From assembly GCA_026184775.1 (NCBI GenBank), contig JANCYW010000016.1, forward strand, positions 186,001 through 250,000: a stretch of DNA of 64,000 nucleotides, read 5' to 3'. The notes below the pieces were generated by a model. The model saw nothing but the letters and a program-made list of their open reading frames with translations, ran no database searches and had not been told where the DNA came from. Every line of letters starts with the position of its first letter. Within the stretch, counting starts at the first letter, position 1. This DNA comes from Cyanidium caldarium. Taxonomy: Eukaryota > Rhodophyta > Bangiophyceae > Cyanidiales > Cyanidiaceae. The translations under genes were made by a program, and so were the position numbers. Positions 48,751 through 59,200 of this stretch are shown in pieces.

Positions 48751-50108
48751 CCTTCGATGACGCGCAACTGCGCGAGGCGTTCACGCTGTGCGCCGCGGAG
48801 GCACAGGGCGCTTTCGGGGACGCGCGCCTGCTCATAGAAAAGTATATCGAGGACGCACGCCATATCGAGGTGCAAATTCTGGCCGACCGACACGGCCACG
48901 TTGTGGCGCTGCCCGAGCGCGAATGTTCGGTGCAGCGTCGCAACCAGAAAGTGCTGGAGGAGTCGCCCAGCCCGCTGGTGGATGTCGCCATGCGCCAGCA
49001 ACTGAGTGAGGAGGCCATCGCCCTGGCGCGCGCCGTCGGCTACCAATCGGCCGGCACCGTGGAGTTTGTGGTGAACGGGCGCGACCGCTCCCACTACTTT
49101 CTGGAGATGAACACGCGGCTGCAGGTGGAGCACCCGGTGACCGAGGCGGTCACTGGTTTGGATCTGGTGGAGCAGATGGTGCGCGTCGCCCGCGGGGAAA
49201 AACTCGATCTGGGCGAGGTGGTGCCACCGCACGGCTGGGCCATCGAGGCGCGGGTATACGCCGAGGACGCCTCGTCGGGCACGTTTCTGCCCAGCTGTGG
49301 CCGGCTGCGGCGCATGCGCGAACCGCCTATAGAAACGGGCGTGCGCATCGACACCGGGTTCGAGGAGGGCGACACCGTCAGCGTCTACTTCGACCCGATG
49401 CTCAGCAAAGTGGTCGCTCACGGCGCCGACCGGGAGCAAGCGCGGGAGCGCCTGTTGCGCGCGCTGGACGGGTATGTGGTGGATGGCGTGCAGACCAACA
49501 TCGCCCTGTTGCGGGATATTTGTGGCGGTTGCGAGGCCTTCGTGCAGGGCACCATGACCACGTCGCTGTTGCGCGATTACCGGATGCGCTTCGGGGAGGA
49601 GCAAGTGCGTCAAGCGCTACGAGTATTGGCCCAAGAGGCCACTGTGGCCGGCTCGCCACCGCCGGTCATGGCCTATGTGCGCGATTACGGTCCAGTGCCC
49701 ATCGAGTCCACTTCCGCTGCCGATGCATTGCTCGTGCACCGATTGCCGCCGCGGCGCGCGCCCCGCCTGCTGGTGCACGGGGTGCCGTTGGAAATCCTGC
49801 GGCTCTACAACGCCGAGGAGTGGCGGCTGTGGCAGTCGATTCGCCCAGCGCACCCTGCAACCGACCAGGCGTCCGCGTCTGCTTCCCTCCGCGAACTGCG
49901 CGCGCCGATGCCCGGCCAGCTGGTGGCGCTGCTCATTCAACCGGGCGAGCGCGTACAGGCCGGACAGGAGGTGGCCGTTCTGGAGGCCATGAAAATGCGC
50001 AACGTGCTGCGCGCACCCGACGTGGGCGATTCGCTGGTGGTGCAGCAGTTGCCGGTCAACATCGGCTGTCTGGTGCAGAAAGGCGACTTAATTGTCGCGT
50101 TTGAATAG
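48249..50108 (+). CDS. PCCA: Propionyl-CoA carboxylase alpha subunit (biotin carboxylase + BCCP)
   Basis: A 619-residue biotin-dependent carboxylase subunit. The biotin carboxylase domain runs from residue 6 to ~450: ILIANRGEIACRIARTLLRL, HPGYGFLSENVAFAEAL, MLKASAGGGGKGMRIAFD, FLEMNTRLQVEHPVTE. The C-terminal BCCP domain has LRAPMPGQLVALLIQPGE and the biotinyl site VLEAMKMRN. EAMKM and PMPG favour PCC alpha over MCC alpha (IAMKM). Notably the protein starts five residues before the domain, so there is no mitochondrial presequence in this frame; the frame upstream has no ATG. Either it is used elsewhere or a leader exon is missed. The last 21 nt overlap the next gene. Confidence 0.9.
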
Positions 50109-51173
50109 ATATCCGCGGCTGGTGGATCGCGGCGGGGTGAGCAGCCGGCGCGTCTCCTCGGATCCCTCGGCGAGACGACCGCCGAAACGCCGACTGTACC
50201 ACAGCGTGCCTACAGCGACCAGCGCCACCGCCAGTGTGGCCAGCACGACGGTGGTGAGTTGCCAACGTCGCGGCACCACCACTGCCTGCACACCGTATCC
50301 GAGGCCGAGCACCAGCGGCCGCGCGGAGACGCCGAAGCCGTTCTCCCGCAACCACAGCGTTTGGCAGTGTCGATCGTGGGGCGGCATCAGCGTCGCCGTC
50401 ACCACGCCGCCGGCGCGCGGTGCCCACATCAGGTAACCGCGTTCGTGCATGCCCGCCTGCATCCAGGCGCGGTCGTCGCCGGCGCGTCGATGCTCGCGCA
50501 GGGTGAGCGACAGAAACGGCGCGCGATAGGCAGCCGGTGCGGTGACCAAATGCGTGTGCAGCTGTTTCCAAAGCCGCGTCGACTTGCTGACCATGGCGCT
50601 GCCGTCGGCGTTGGTGTAGCGGGCGCAGACGCGCGCTTCTAGGGCTACGCAAGCGCCTCGCGGCGACGCATCCAGGGCCAGCTGAGTGGAGTTGGGCGTC
50701 ACCAGCAGCGGGCCCTCCGCGGACAAGGTGGGCTGCTCCACCGCGGTAAATCGCAGCTGCACCCGCGATCGGTTCGCAGCGTCCACTGTCAGCAACTGCC
50801 ACCGCTCCCCGCCGGCCGACCGCCCGCTCCACCCGTCGGGCTGGCGCTCCCAACCGCTCTGGGCGAGTAGGGAGGTCGCAGAGGTGTTCAGCTTGGACGG
50901 CGTTTTGGCTTGGCACGATATCCATCCCAGTCGCAGTCGCTCCAGCCCGACGGTGAAGCCGGTGTGCGCGTTGCGCACCAGCCACCGGAAGGTTCCGTCG
51001 TCGTCGTCGTCGTCGTCGTCCGTCGTGGAGATGTCGCCGTCCTTTCGCAGTGTTAGGTCGGTGCTGAGCGGGGTGAGCGTTGCGTAGAGGTGCACATGGG
51101 TGCCATCTTGCGCAGTGTGCACGTCGAGCCGGCCACGATGTGCGAAGGATGGCTGACTGGCGACGAGAGACAT
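50088..51173 (-). CDS. Predicted single-pass membrane protein, unknown function
   Basis: A 361-residue protein. One hydrophobic segment near the C-terminus (LTTVVLATLAVALVAVGTLW at ~310-330) is followed by a basic tail (YSRRFGGRLAEGSEETRRLL). The long N-terminal part is beta-like with NTS, NRS and NST glycosylation sites (LNTSATSLL, AANRSRVQL) and several Cys, as in a type I luminal/extracellular domain. No clear signal peptide starts the frame (MSLVASQPSFAHRGRLDV), so a leader may be missed or insertion may be by the tail. A DDDDDDDD run lies near residue 55. Not recognised. Its stop overlaps the end of the carboxylase gene. Confidence 0.62.
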   Translation of the reverse strand: MSLVASQPSFAHRGRLDVHTAQDGTHVHLYATLTPLSTDLTLRKDGDISTTDDDDDDDDGTFRWLVRNAHTGFTVGLERLRLGWISCQAKTPSKLNTSATSLLAQSGWERQPDGWSGRSAGGERWQLLTVDAANRSRVQLRFTAVEQPTLSAEGPLLVTPNSTQLALDASPRGACVALEARVCARYTNADGSAMVSKSTRLWKQLHTHLVTAPAAYRAPFLSLTLREHRRAGDDRAWMQAGMHERGYLMWAPRAGGVVTATLMPPHDRHCQTLWLRENGFGVSARPLVLGLGYGVQAVVVPRRWQLTTVVLATLAVALVAVGTLWYSRRFGGRLAEGSEETRRLLTPPRSTSRGYLFKRDN

Positions 51174-51279
51174 GCAGGGAGAAGCGCGCCCGTTGGAGAC
51201 GTATGGGGAGCAGCAATGGCCGGGCGGGTTGTGGGAACGGACACGATGTCCTGGTGGTCACGTCTGGAGGCTCCCATGG

Positions 51280-52410
51280 TCACTGCATTTTGCCGCTACG
51301 TAACACGTCCATCATGTCGTAGACGCGCGTTGGTGCCTGCTTGCCGCGTTGGCGATGCACAAACTCGACAGCATCGACGGTGCCGTCGGCGTAGACTCTC
51401 CTACCGCAAACATTGTGTTGAAACTCGAACGCAACGCTCTCGTCGGGGCTCACGAGTCGATACGTATGAAAAGCATGCCCTTGCAGGTGTTCACGCGGCA
51501 CCCCGAAGCGGCGCACTTGCTCGTCCGGCTCGCGCACCCGCTCGATGTCGCGCTCGTCGCGCACGCCGGTCACGCCGAGACGTTGCACCATGGCGGCTAC
51601 GACCGCCTTGGCGGTGCCGCTGGTGTCCGCTTTGGTGGCCTGATGCGACTCGCTCACCTGCAGGCGGTAGCCGGCGAAGCAGCCGGGGAATTCACGCCCA
51701 AGAATGTCGATCATGGCTTGGAAGGCCACGATCTGCTTGGCCATATTCGGGGCGATGACCGCGTAGACGCCGCTCGCGCGGGTGCTCTGCAGCAAGCGCT
51801 CGCGGTCGCCGCCGGTGGTGCCCATGACAAAGTCCAACCGGTGTCGTTGATAAAACTCGGCATTGACGTTCACCGCCGACGGATGGGTGTAGTCCACGCA
51901 GATGAGCGCGGGGTACTGGCGGAGGATGTCGGCCATGCGGGCGTCCCGCTCGGCCGGCTTGACCAGTTGCACGGACAGCGAGGTGGCCGCACGGTTGCTG
52001 CCTTCGGTGGGCACCTCCAAAGTGTAGTCCGCTCGGGTCACGCCCGGTCCGGTGAGCGAGTACGGCACCAGCGTGTGTCCGCGCCGCAATACCGCCGCGG
52101 CCACCTCGGCGGCCATGTTGCCCGGCAGTCCGTTGCTCATCACCGCGATCGATTCTTCAGAAGATGCCGCCCGAAGCAGAAAGGCGGGAGGGGTAGATCG
52201 CTTGGAGCGGGGCGTCAGGGCACGGAAACGTCGCCCTATCGTCCATCGGGAAAGTCGTTGTGGAGCGCAGAGACCGTTTGGAAGTGCGTGCCGACGGGTG
52301 CTCGCCTGTCGACCCAGACGCCCGTCTGGCGAGGAGGGAACAAACTCGAGTAAAGAGGATCCTCCGCGCTTCCGTTGCTGAGATTGCGCGGCACCCCCGC
52401 AAGTGGTCAT
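51280..52410 (-). CDS. dapB: 4-hydroxy-tetrahydrodipicolinate reductase (DapB), plant type
   Basis: A 376-residue enzyme of the diaminopimelate route to lysine. The nucleotide-binding start IAVMSNGLPGNMAAEVAAAV replaces the bacterial VxVxGAxGRMG and matches the plastid plant-type form. FVMGTTGGDRERLLQSTRAS, VIAPNMAKQIVAFQAMIDIL and the catalytic region LQVSESHQATKADTSGTAKA are intact (SESHQATK is the plant version of EAHHRHK). FEFQHNVCGRRVYADGTVDA follows. Residues 1-90 are basic and Ser-rich (TRRHALPNGLCAPQRLSRW), a plastid transit peptide. ATG at 52410. Confidence 0.92.
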   Translation of the reverse strand: MTTCGGAAQSQQRKRGGSSLLEFVPSSPDGRLGRQASTRRHALPNGLCAPQRLSRWTIGRRFRALTPRSKRSTPPAFLLRAASSEESIAVMSNGLPGNMAAEVAAAVLRRGHTLVPYSLTGPGVTRADYTLEVPTEGSNRAATSLSVQLVKPAERDARMADILRQYPALICVDYTHPSAVNVNAEFYQRHRLDFVMGTTGGDRERLLQSTRASGVYAVIAPNMAKQIVAFQAMIDILGREFPGCFAGYRLQVSESHQATKADTSGTAKAVVAAMVQRLGVTGVRDERDIERVREPDEQVRRFGVPREHLQGHAFHTYRLVSPDESVAFEFQHNVCGRRVYADGTVDAVEFVHRQRGKQAPTRVYDMMDVLRSGKMQ

Positions 52411-52682
52411 TTGCCACGGCAGGCTTTCCTGATCTCCCCCACGCGACGGCCCTGCAGACTTCCACCGGCCAGCCGGCAACCTCCACGCGCCGCAGCCCGG
52501 TCGATGGATCGAAACGGTGCTCGCGTCGGTCGCCCGTCCATTCGCTCGCTGCGAGCCGACCGTGCGAAACTTGCAGCACCCACCTCACCGGGTGGTGGCG
52601 TGGCGTTGCCACTGACCCGCTCATCACACGCCTCATGTGCTCATCACCTCGCCTTATCACTTCAACTTCTCTCTGAAACATT

Positions 52683-54134
52683 ATGGCCCAGGGGAGCGAC
52701 TCACAGTCGTCTCGCGCGGGGAGCGCGGATCAGAAGGTGCGCTCGGCGACGGCGTCGCTGTTGGCGGTGGTGCAGGGGGAGCGCGATGAAATCTCCGCCA
52801 CCACCAGAGACAGTGCCTCCAAAGGCGTGCCGAAAATGGCGGCCCGGGACACCGGCTTGACGGCGTTTCCGCTGCGCAGGGAACGAGCAGCAACAGGCAG
52901 CACGGCACCTCTGCCAGCGTCCACAGCAGCCGCCCCCCGCGCGCCCAACCAACCGCCGCCCAAACTCACCGGCCTGCAGCGCGAGGTGTACCAGCTGACC
53001 GGCTCGACGGCGCCGCCGCTGATGCCTGAGTTTCCCGGCGTGGAGCGTAAGCGTGCCCCGCGCATCCGCTACCGAATTCGGCCGGTGGTGAACGCGGCAC
53101 ACCCGGCCGGTGCCGCCCTATCTTTACGTCACTGGACGCGCGTGAGCGGCCTCGCGCCGGATACGGATGCGGCCGAGTACCCCTTTGCGCGCTTCAACAA
53201 ACGCCTCAGGACGCTGATGTACACCGAGGAGGAGTACGCGCGATGTCTGGCGCGAGTGCAGCCGGATGCGCCCAGCGAACCGTGGTCGCGCGACGAGACC
53301 GATTTGCTGTTCCGTCTGTGTGAGCGGTTCGACTTGGACTTTGTGGTGATCGCCGATCGGTGGCCGGACCGGCCGGCATCCGCGGGCACGGCACCCGCGG
53401 CACGATCGCGAACGGTGAACGAGCTCAAAGATCGCTACTATACGCTGGTGCGGCGCATTATGGAATACCGCGCCAAGACGGGCGCGCCGCCGCCGCGCGG
53501 CCCGTTGCAGAAACACTGTCAGGCGATTCTGGCCAACGCGTACGATGTAGAGTACGAGAACCGCCGCAAGGCCCAACTGGAGCGGCAGTACCGCCGGTCG
53601 AACGCGGAGGTGCGTGAGGAGGAGCAGGTGTCGCGGCAGGCGCAGGAGATCCTGTTGGAGCGCAAACGCCGCGATCGGGAACGGGTGCGTATGGAACGCT
53701 TGTTGGGCGTGCACTGGGGAGAGGACGAGGAGGCGACCGCTCCGGCGCCGCCGGCCGAACCGCTCGAGGGTGAAGCCGCGGCGCCGGAGCGGTCACGCCG
53801 ACCACGGCCGGCGGGCCGTGGCGATAGCGTCCCGGTCCGCAGCGAGTCGATGCGGCGGCCGAAACCGTTGACGCCCGGCCCCACGGCGCGCAGCAGCCTG
53901 ATGCTGGCGCCGATTACCCAGTCGCAGCGGTTGCAGCGGCGTGTGGACCAACTACTGGACGAGCTGGGTGTGGGCATCCGGCCGACGCCCACCGCCGACA
54001 TCTGCGAGCAGTTTGATGCGCTGCGCGGGGATATTCTGCGCCTGCTGGAAACGCAGCGTCTGGTACGGCGCAAAGAGGAGGAGGTGCGTCAGCTGCAAAG
54101 CCGGCTGGAGGGGCTGGAGCGGGCGCGGTCGTGA
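52683..54134 (+). CDS. SWC4: SWC4/DMAP1-like chromatin subunit
   Basis: A 483-residue protein of the DMAP1/Swc4 family, shared by SWR1 chromatin remodeller and NuA4 acetyltransferase complexes. The family core is present: GLQREVYQLTGSTAPPLMPE, a helical stretch, YPFARFNKRLRTLMYTEEEY and the SANT-like WSRDETDLLFRLCERFDLDF followed by VVIADRW. ELKDRYYTLVRRIMEYRA and YDVEYENRRKAQLERQYRRS are the highly conserved later motifs. The C-terminal helix region (QRLQRRVDQLLDELGVGIRP) is the DMAP1 domain. Nuclear. ATG 52683 is 3 bases into a clear non-coding leader. Confidence 0.93.
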   Translation: MAQGSDSQSSRAGSADQKVRSATASLLAVVQGERDEISATTRDSASKGVPKMAARDTGLTAFPLRRERAATGSTAPLPASTAAAPRAPNQPPPKLTGLQREVYQLTGSTAPPLMPEFPGVERKRAPRIRYRIRPVVNAAHPAGAALSLRHWTRVSGLAPDTDAAEYPFARFNKRLRTLMYTEEEYARCLARVQPDAPSEPWSRDETDLLFRLCERFDLDFVVIADRWPDRPASAGTAPAARSRTVNELKDRYYTLVRRIMEYRAKTGAPPPRGPLQKHCQAILANAYDVEYENRRKAQLERQYRRSNAEVREEEQVSRQAQEILLERKRRDRERVRMERLLGVHWGEDEEATAPAPPAEPLEGEAAAPERSRRPRPAGRGDSVPVRSESMRRPKPLTPGPTARSSLMLAPITQSQRLQRRVDQLLDELGVGIRPTPTADICEQFDALRGDILRLLETQRLVRRKEEEVRQLQSRLEGLERARS

Positions 54135-54282
54135 CGGGGCGGGTGCGCCGTTTTTAGGGTGGCGCGGTTATCGCCCGCCGCTCGGGCCCTCACTCGATGA
54201 TGCTACACGGACTCTACTACGGATGCCGGGCGTTTCCGCGTTCGTGAGCGCGCGCCATGCGCCGGTCATGCTGCCGTTCTGT

Positions 54283-55530
54283 TCACTTCATGCCGAGGCC
54301 TTGACGCGGCGCGCGGATCTCCACTTTCACCGGCTCCAGCTGGGCGCTGTCGCTGCGGCCGGCGGCGCCGAGCGCCTCACCCGGCGACCATCCCATCTTG
54401 CGCAACAGCGCGTGGCCGCGGTTGCTCTCGTCCAGTGGCTTGACGCCGAGGGTGGACGCTTCGAGGATGCGCCGCCCGCGCGCAGTGCGCACGTTGCCCA
54501 CCTGGCCGCGCTTGCCGCCACCGCGTTCCCCCTGCGCTGCTTGCCGCTCCGCGCGTTGCCGCGCTCGTTCCTCTTTGCGCGCTCGCTTCTGCGCCATCTG
54601 CTCGGCGTTGCGGAACCGGGTGCGCGCCTCTCCCAGATGACCCTGCAGCAGTCGCTGCGCCGCTTCCCTGCCGCGCCACTTGGTGTCCGGGGTGCGGTAC
54701 ACTGTGGGCACTCGCGGCTCGCCGTGCGACTCGGAACGCAAAGAGCACAACAGCGCCAGCCGGTGCACAAACTTGCGCGACACGTTGCCCATCGGCGGCG
54801 ACAGCGTCAGCTGCTCTGGTCCCTGCGCGCCCTGTCTGCAGAATGCCTGCACCGCCGCCGCGGCCCGCTGCATAGCCTGCTCCGCGCTGGCGGGCTCCTC
54901 TACCGGCTGGCCCGGATGACCTCCTTCCATCCACTGCCGCTCGCGCTGCTGTTTCGCCAGTCCGATAAACTGCTGATTGTACTCGGCGTCGCGTTCCAGG
55001 CGGGCCAGGCGCGCCTTCAGTCCACCGCTGCCGCCGCCGCGAAAGAGGTTGCGCATCGGGCCGCTACCCATCGAGGCGCTATCCAACGCTGCCAGCACGT
55101 TGGCCACACTGAAGGGTGACTCTTCGGGCAGCGGCAGTTCCAAGTCGGTGTCGAGGTCGTCGTCGTCATCGGCGTCCTCCTGTTCCGGGGTCGCAAACGA
55201 ACTGCTGGCCGGCAGGTCGCGCGCCTCCATAGCCTCCAGCGCCCGCTCGTTCTCGCGCAGGTTGCGTTCCATGGACGTCTCGCTGTCCTCGGAGCAGCCT
55301 CCCTCGCCGGATGTCTCCTGTTCGGCGCTTGACTGGCGCTTCGGCTGGCCGGACGGTGGCTGCTGCCGCCAGGGACAGAGCGCCCGCTGGATGTCCTCCC
55401 AGCGCCGCTCGTCGAAGGACTCGCCGCAAAAGTCGTAAGACGACAAGCCGCCCGCGTCTGGTAGAAACACGTGCGGACAGTTGGTGTGACGTCGGCCGCG
55501 GCCGCTGCGTCGACGTCCCTGAGAGGGCAT
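54283..55530 (-). CDS. R3H and G-patch domain protein (SQS1-like)
   Basis: A 415-residue protein. An R3H-like domain reads MGNVSRKFVHRLALLCSLRS then VPTVYRTPDTKWRG, and a C-terminal G-patch reads NRGHALLRKMGWSPGEALG then RQGLGM. R3H followed by G-patch is the layout of yeast Sqs1/Pfa1, which stimulates the helicase Prp43 in ribosome assembly and splicing. N-terminal basic region RRRSGRGRRHTNCPHVF may be a nuclear signal, then acidic low-complexity (EDADDDDDLDTDLELPLPEE). Helical arginine-rich segment KRARKEERARQRAERQAA before the G-patch. ATG at 55530 is the first in the frame. Confidence 0.82.
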   Translation of the reverse strand: MPSQGRRRSGRGRRHTNCPHVFLPDAGGLSSYDFCGESFDERRWEDIQRALCPWRQQPPSGQPKRQSSAEQETSGEGGCSEDSETSMERNLRENERALEAMEARDLPASSSFATPEQEDADDDDDLDTDLELPLPEESPFSVANVLAALDSASMGSGPMRNLFRGGGSGGLKARLARLERDAEYNQQFIGLAKQQRERQWMEGGHPGQPVEEPASAEQAMQRAAAAVQAFCRQGAQGPEQLTLSPPMGNVSRKFVHRLALLCSLRSESHGEPRVPTVYRTPDTKWRGREAAQRLLQGHLGEARTRFRNAEQMAQKRARKEERARQRAERQAAQGERGGGKRGQVGNVRTARGRRILEASTLGVKPLDESNRGHALLRKMGWSPGEALGAAGRSDSAQLEPVKVEIRAPRQGLGMK

Positions 55531-56201
55531 GGCCCCGAAGATGAGCACCGCGCGGCAAGGTGCACGACCTTCGAAGCGAACGCGAACGGGACGCGCGCGA
55601 ACGCGGAAGAGCACGGTTTCGTCACCGACGTGAATGCGCAGTCCGTACCGCTCGAGGCAGCGGCTTCTCTGAGGAGAGGCACGACCACAAGGGTAGCCTC
55701 ATAGGAGTACTAAGAGTAGACGCGGCACCGGTGTCCAAGCGCGGCTTTCCATTTGGGGAACCCGAACGACCTGGGAACCGACCATCAAAACTCGCATATT
55801 CTCGTGGCCTGAGGGCGAGCGGCAGCTCCATCAGACACTCCCGATCGTTCCAGAGGCGCACTGGAAGGTACACTCTTCGGACGACGGGAGCTTTTGCCTT
55901 TTCGACTACGGGAACCTCTCTCCCCGACGTGGTCGGTCGGAGCGCGTCGTGCGGCCCTCGTCGGCACGCGCGTTGGGTTTCGCGGCGCTTCAACGCTCGT
56001 CGAGGCCATTCGGGTGTGGACGGTGGCCACTGCAGCACGCTAGGTATCGTTAGGCTTGAATCAACTGAGGCAACCAGCGGCTGTTGGAGCATTGGAACCT
56101 CTTCCGGACCGGCAGAGTTGACGAGGGCGCCGGCGGCTGCCACCACGCCCGGCTTGCTGCGGGACACTCGCCGTCGCACACTCCTCACCGCGCCTCTGGA
56201 G
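55531..56201. other. Long divergent spacer, R3H/G-patch gene / exportin-T
   Basis: 671 bp, the longest gene-free stretch here. The exportin frame is open across it but without an ATG. A different plus-strand frame (55697-56053, 118 codons) has no ATG and is bounded by stops, but its composition is protein-like, with several Trp, Phe and Tyr. No identified gene. Confidence 0.35.
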
Positions 56202-59200
56202 ATGGATGAATTTGAGCTCGCCATCCTCTACTCTCTCAATCCGCCGCTGGCGCCGTCGGCGGCGAGTCTGACGCAGGCACAGGCGAACCTCAACGCGGTG
56301 GTCAACACCGACGACGGCGGGTGCGCGTTTTGCCTCGAGCGTCTGCTCACGCCCAACCGAGTGACCCGACCCGAAGTGGCGTTCTGGTGTCTGCAGGTGA
56401 TCGCCAGCCACACCGACCGACTCTCTCCCGAGCGACTGCTGCGACTATGCGCCTCGCCGAGCGTGGGCGGCGACCGGCAGGCGCACGCGGTGCCGCCGTA
56501 CGTGCGCAACAAGCTGGCGCAGGTGGTGGTGCAGACGTTGCGCGACCAGTACCCGAGCAACTGGCCGACGGCGTTTGCGGATTTGCTCAGTGTGGACGAT
56601 ACCGACCTGACGCTGCGGGTACTGCGCGCTCTCGATGAACAACTGTTGGCGCACGAGGCGCAGGCTGGCGAGACCGCCACCCGCGTCAAGAACGCCATGC
56701 GCAGCGAGCACGTCGTCGAGATGCTGCTCGAGTGGTGGCGACGCCTGGTGCGAGGAGAGCAACGGTCCGCAGCCGGACGATCCGGCGCTACCGATGGGCC
56801 AGCTGGAGATTGTGGCGAGGCGTCCGCCACCGATGCACTGGATCTGCTAGGACGCTACATCGAGTGGATGGATATCCGTCTGGTGATGGATCACTTTGCC
56901 GCCCCGTTACAGCAATTGGCGATGCGACCGCCGTCATCCGTTGCCCAACCGGTGCAGAGTGCGGCGATTCGAGCCATGCAGAGCGTCGTGGTCAAGAAAG
57001 TGGCCACCGCCGAGGTCAAACTGGCGCTCATCGCCGAACTGGGCGTATTGGAGGTGGTGTTGGCGCGGGCCACTGCGGTATCGGCTCTCTCGTTGCAGTG
57101 GACGCAGCTGGTGGGCCAGGTGGTGACGAAGCTGTTGGAGTGCGCCGCCGCGGCCGAATCGGCCTACACCATGGCCGCCTCCGTCCTGGAGCGATGTGTG
57201 TTGAGCCCGGCGGTCCGTCGCCAACACTTGAACGCGCGCACGCTGCCAGCCGTGGCCGCCTACGTGGCCTCGACCGCGCCGCATGCCGCTGCGATAGCGT
57301 GCCTCGCTCTCGAGGGCGTGGTAGCGGCGCTCGAATGGCGACAGGCGCCGGAGTCGACACCGGCAGACGCTGTCGATGAAGGGGAATCGGAGGACCGTGA
57401 CGAGCCCGACGGAGCTGCGGCCTTGTCAGAGCACGACTTGCTGGTGTTCTTCCAGAATACCGCGCGCGCGTACCCCAAACTGGCGTTGGAGGCGCTGCTG
57501 CGCACCACGCATCCGCGCGCCACCGCCCTGCTGCTGGTGCACACTGCGAACACCCTCCCCGAGGCGCACCGATCGGCGCTGTGGGAGGCGGCGGCGGCGG
57601 CCTTGGCGGCGCCCTTTGTGGACAGGGACTACTTTGAGTTGGTGGTGCGATTTGCCGCTCCGGTGATGCAGGAGCGTCCGTGGCTCTGGGACACTGCCTT
57701 GCGCACCTTGATGCTGGCGCTGGCGGCCGACGAGGCCAGCGCGCGGGCCACAGCCGCCACCACGGCGGTGCGCGTCGTGCACGCGTTGCGGCAGACGCTT
57801 CTCAGCGGCGCCGCTGCCGCCGCCGCTGCCGCCGAAGAGACTGCGGCGACGCCCGGCAACTCCCCGGTGGATTCCAGCTTGTCAAACACCGGCGCGCGCC
57901 GCCAGCCGTCCCGCGACCCGATCGAGTATCTGCTGGCGCAGCTGCTGCCGCTGATCGGTCTCGGTGTCGAGGACGCCGATCTAGAGTCGGTGCAGTTGCC
58001 CCTCATCGAATGCGTGTCCCTGCTCATCGGTAGCGATGCCATGCCGGCGGACGCTCGTGCTGCCTATCTGGATGCGTTCCTGGGGCAGCTGGAGTCGGCG
58101 GGAATGCTGTCGAGCCGCTTCGGGGCGCAAGCGGTGCTGCGTCTCAGCAAGGGCTTCTCGCCCGCCATGTGTGCGCAGGAGGCGCCGCTGACGCGCCTGT
58201 GGTGTCAGTGCTTGGATGTCGCGTTGCGCGCCGTGGACTGCGCCGCTCCGGATGCCTGCAGCGCGCTGCATCCACTGCTGCATCGGCTGCTGGAGCTGCT
58301 GCCGCTCCCCAGCACCTGTGAGCGCATGGCGCTGTTTGTGGAGGAGCGGCTGCGCGTGGGCACGACGGCGCTGCCCACCGAGCGTCACCTGGCCGAGGTG
58401 GTTTTGCTACTGAATCAGATGTTGACGCGTGTGGGCGCCAAGGCGCGTCTCGCTCAGGAATGCGTGTTTGAGCCGCTGGTCGAGGCGCTGCTGCTCTGGT
58501 TCCCGCTGCTGCCGGCGGCGACCGGCAAGAGCGCGGCCGGTGCCGCTGGAGCTCGTCGCGCGGCGCTGATGTCGGAGGTGGCGCGCGAGCGCGTCGAGTT
58601 GCGCTCGTTGCTGCTCCTGTACCTTTTCAACTTGCTGAGCGGCGATTGTGCGGAGGTGATGGTGGGCGCTGCGGGCTGTGGCTGGTGGCGGCGCCTCCAG
58701 CAACTGGTGGTGTGCGGCAGCGCCGGCGAGCATCTGCAGTGGAGCGGCGAGCGCGACGAGGCCGCCGCCGTTGCGGTGCCACTGGAGGAGACGTGCCGCG
58801 ACGGTCTGACCAAGAGTGCCATTTCGGTGCTACTGTTGGCGGCGGAGCAATGGAGCGGTCGCGACGCTGTGCCGGATTGGGACGCGTCGCTGGTGCAGGG
58901 TCTGCCGCGGCTGTTCCGCGTTCCGCCGGCGCTGGCCATCCGCGAGAGTGTGCAGGTGCAGGCGTTGGCGCTAGCCCGCTTGACGACGGCGCAAGAGGTG
59001 CTGGCGGCGGTTATGGAAGAGGCGTTGCAGGGCGGTTGCGCGGCCGAGGTGTGCAACGAGTACGCACAGTTGCTGCTGCAATTGGCGGCCGATGAGCGGC
59101 TGGAGCCGGATCGCTCCGGAGCGCCACGGGCACAGCCAGACGCCAAAGTCATGCGTCGCGCGCTGCAACTGTTGAAAACGATCGCCGAGGCGTTGAGGCA

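Noticed and set aside
55622-56224. 200-codon minus-strand frame with an ATG at 56224
   Set aside because: Its start lies inside the exportin-T coding region, and the composition (Arg, Ser, Pro) is that of antisense GC-rich sequence.
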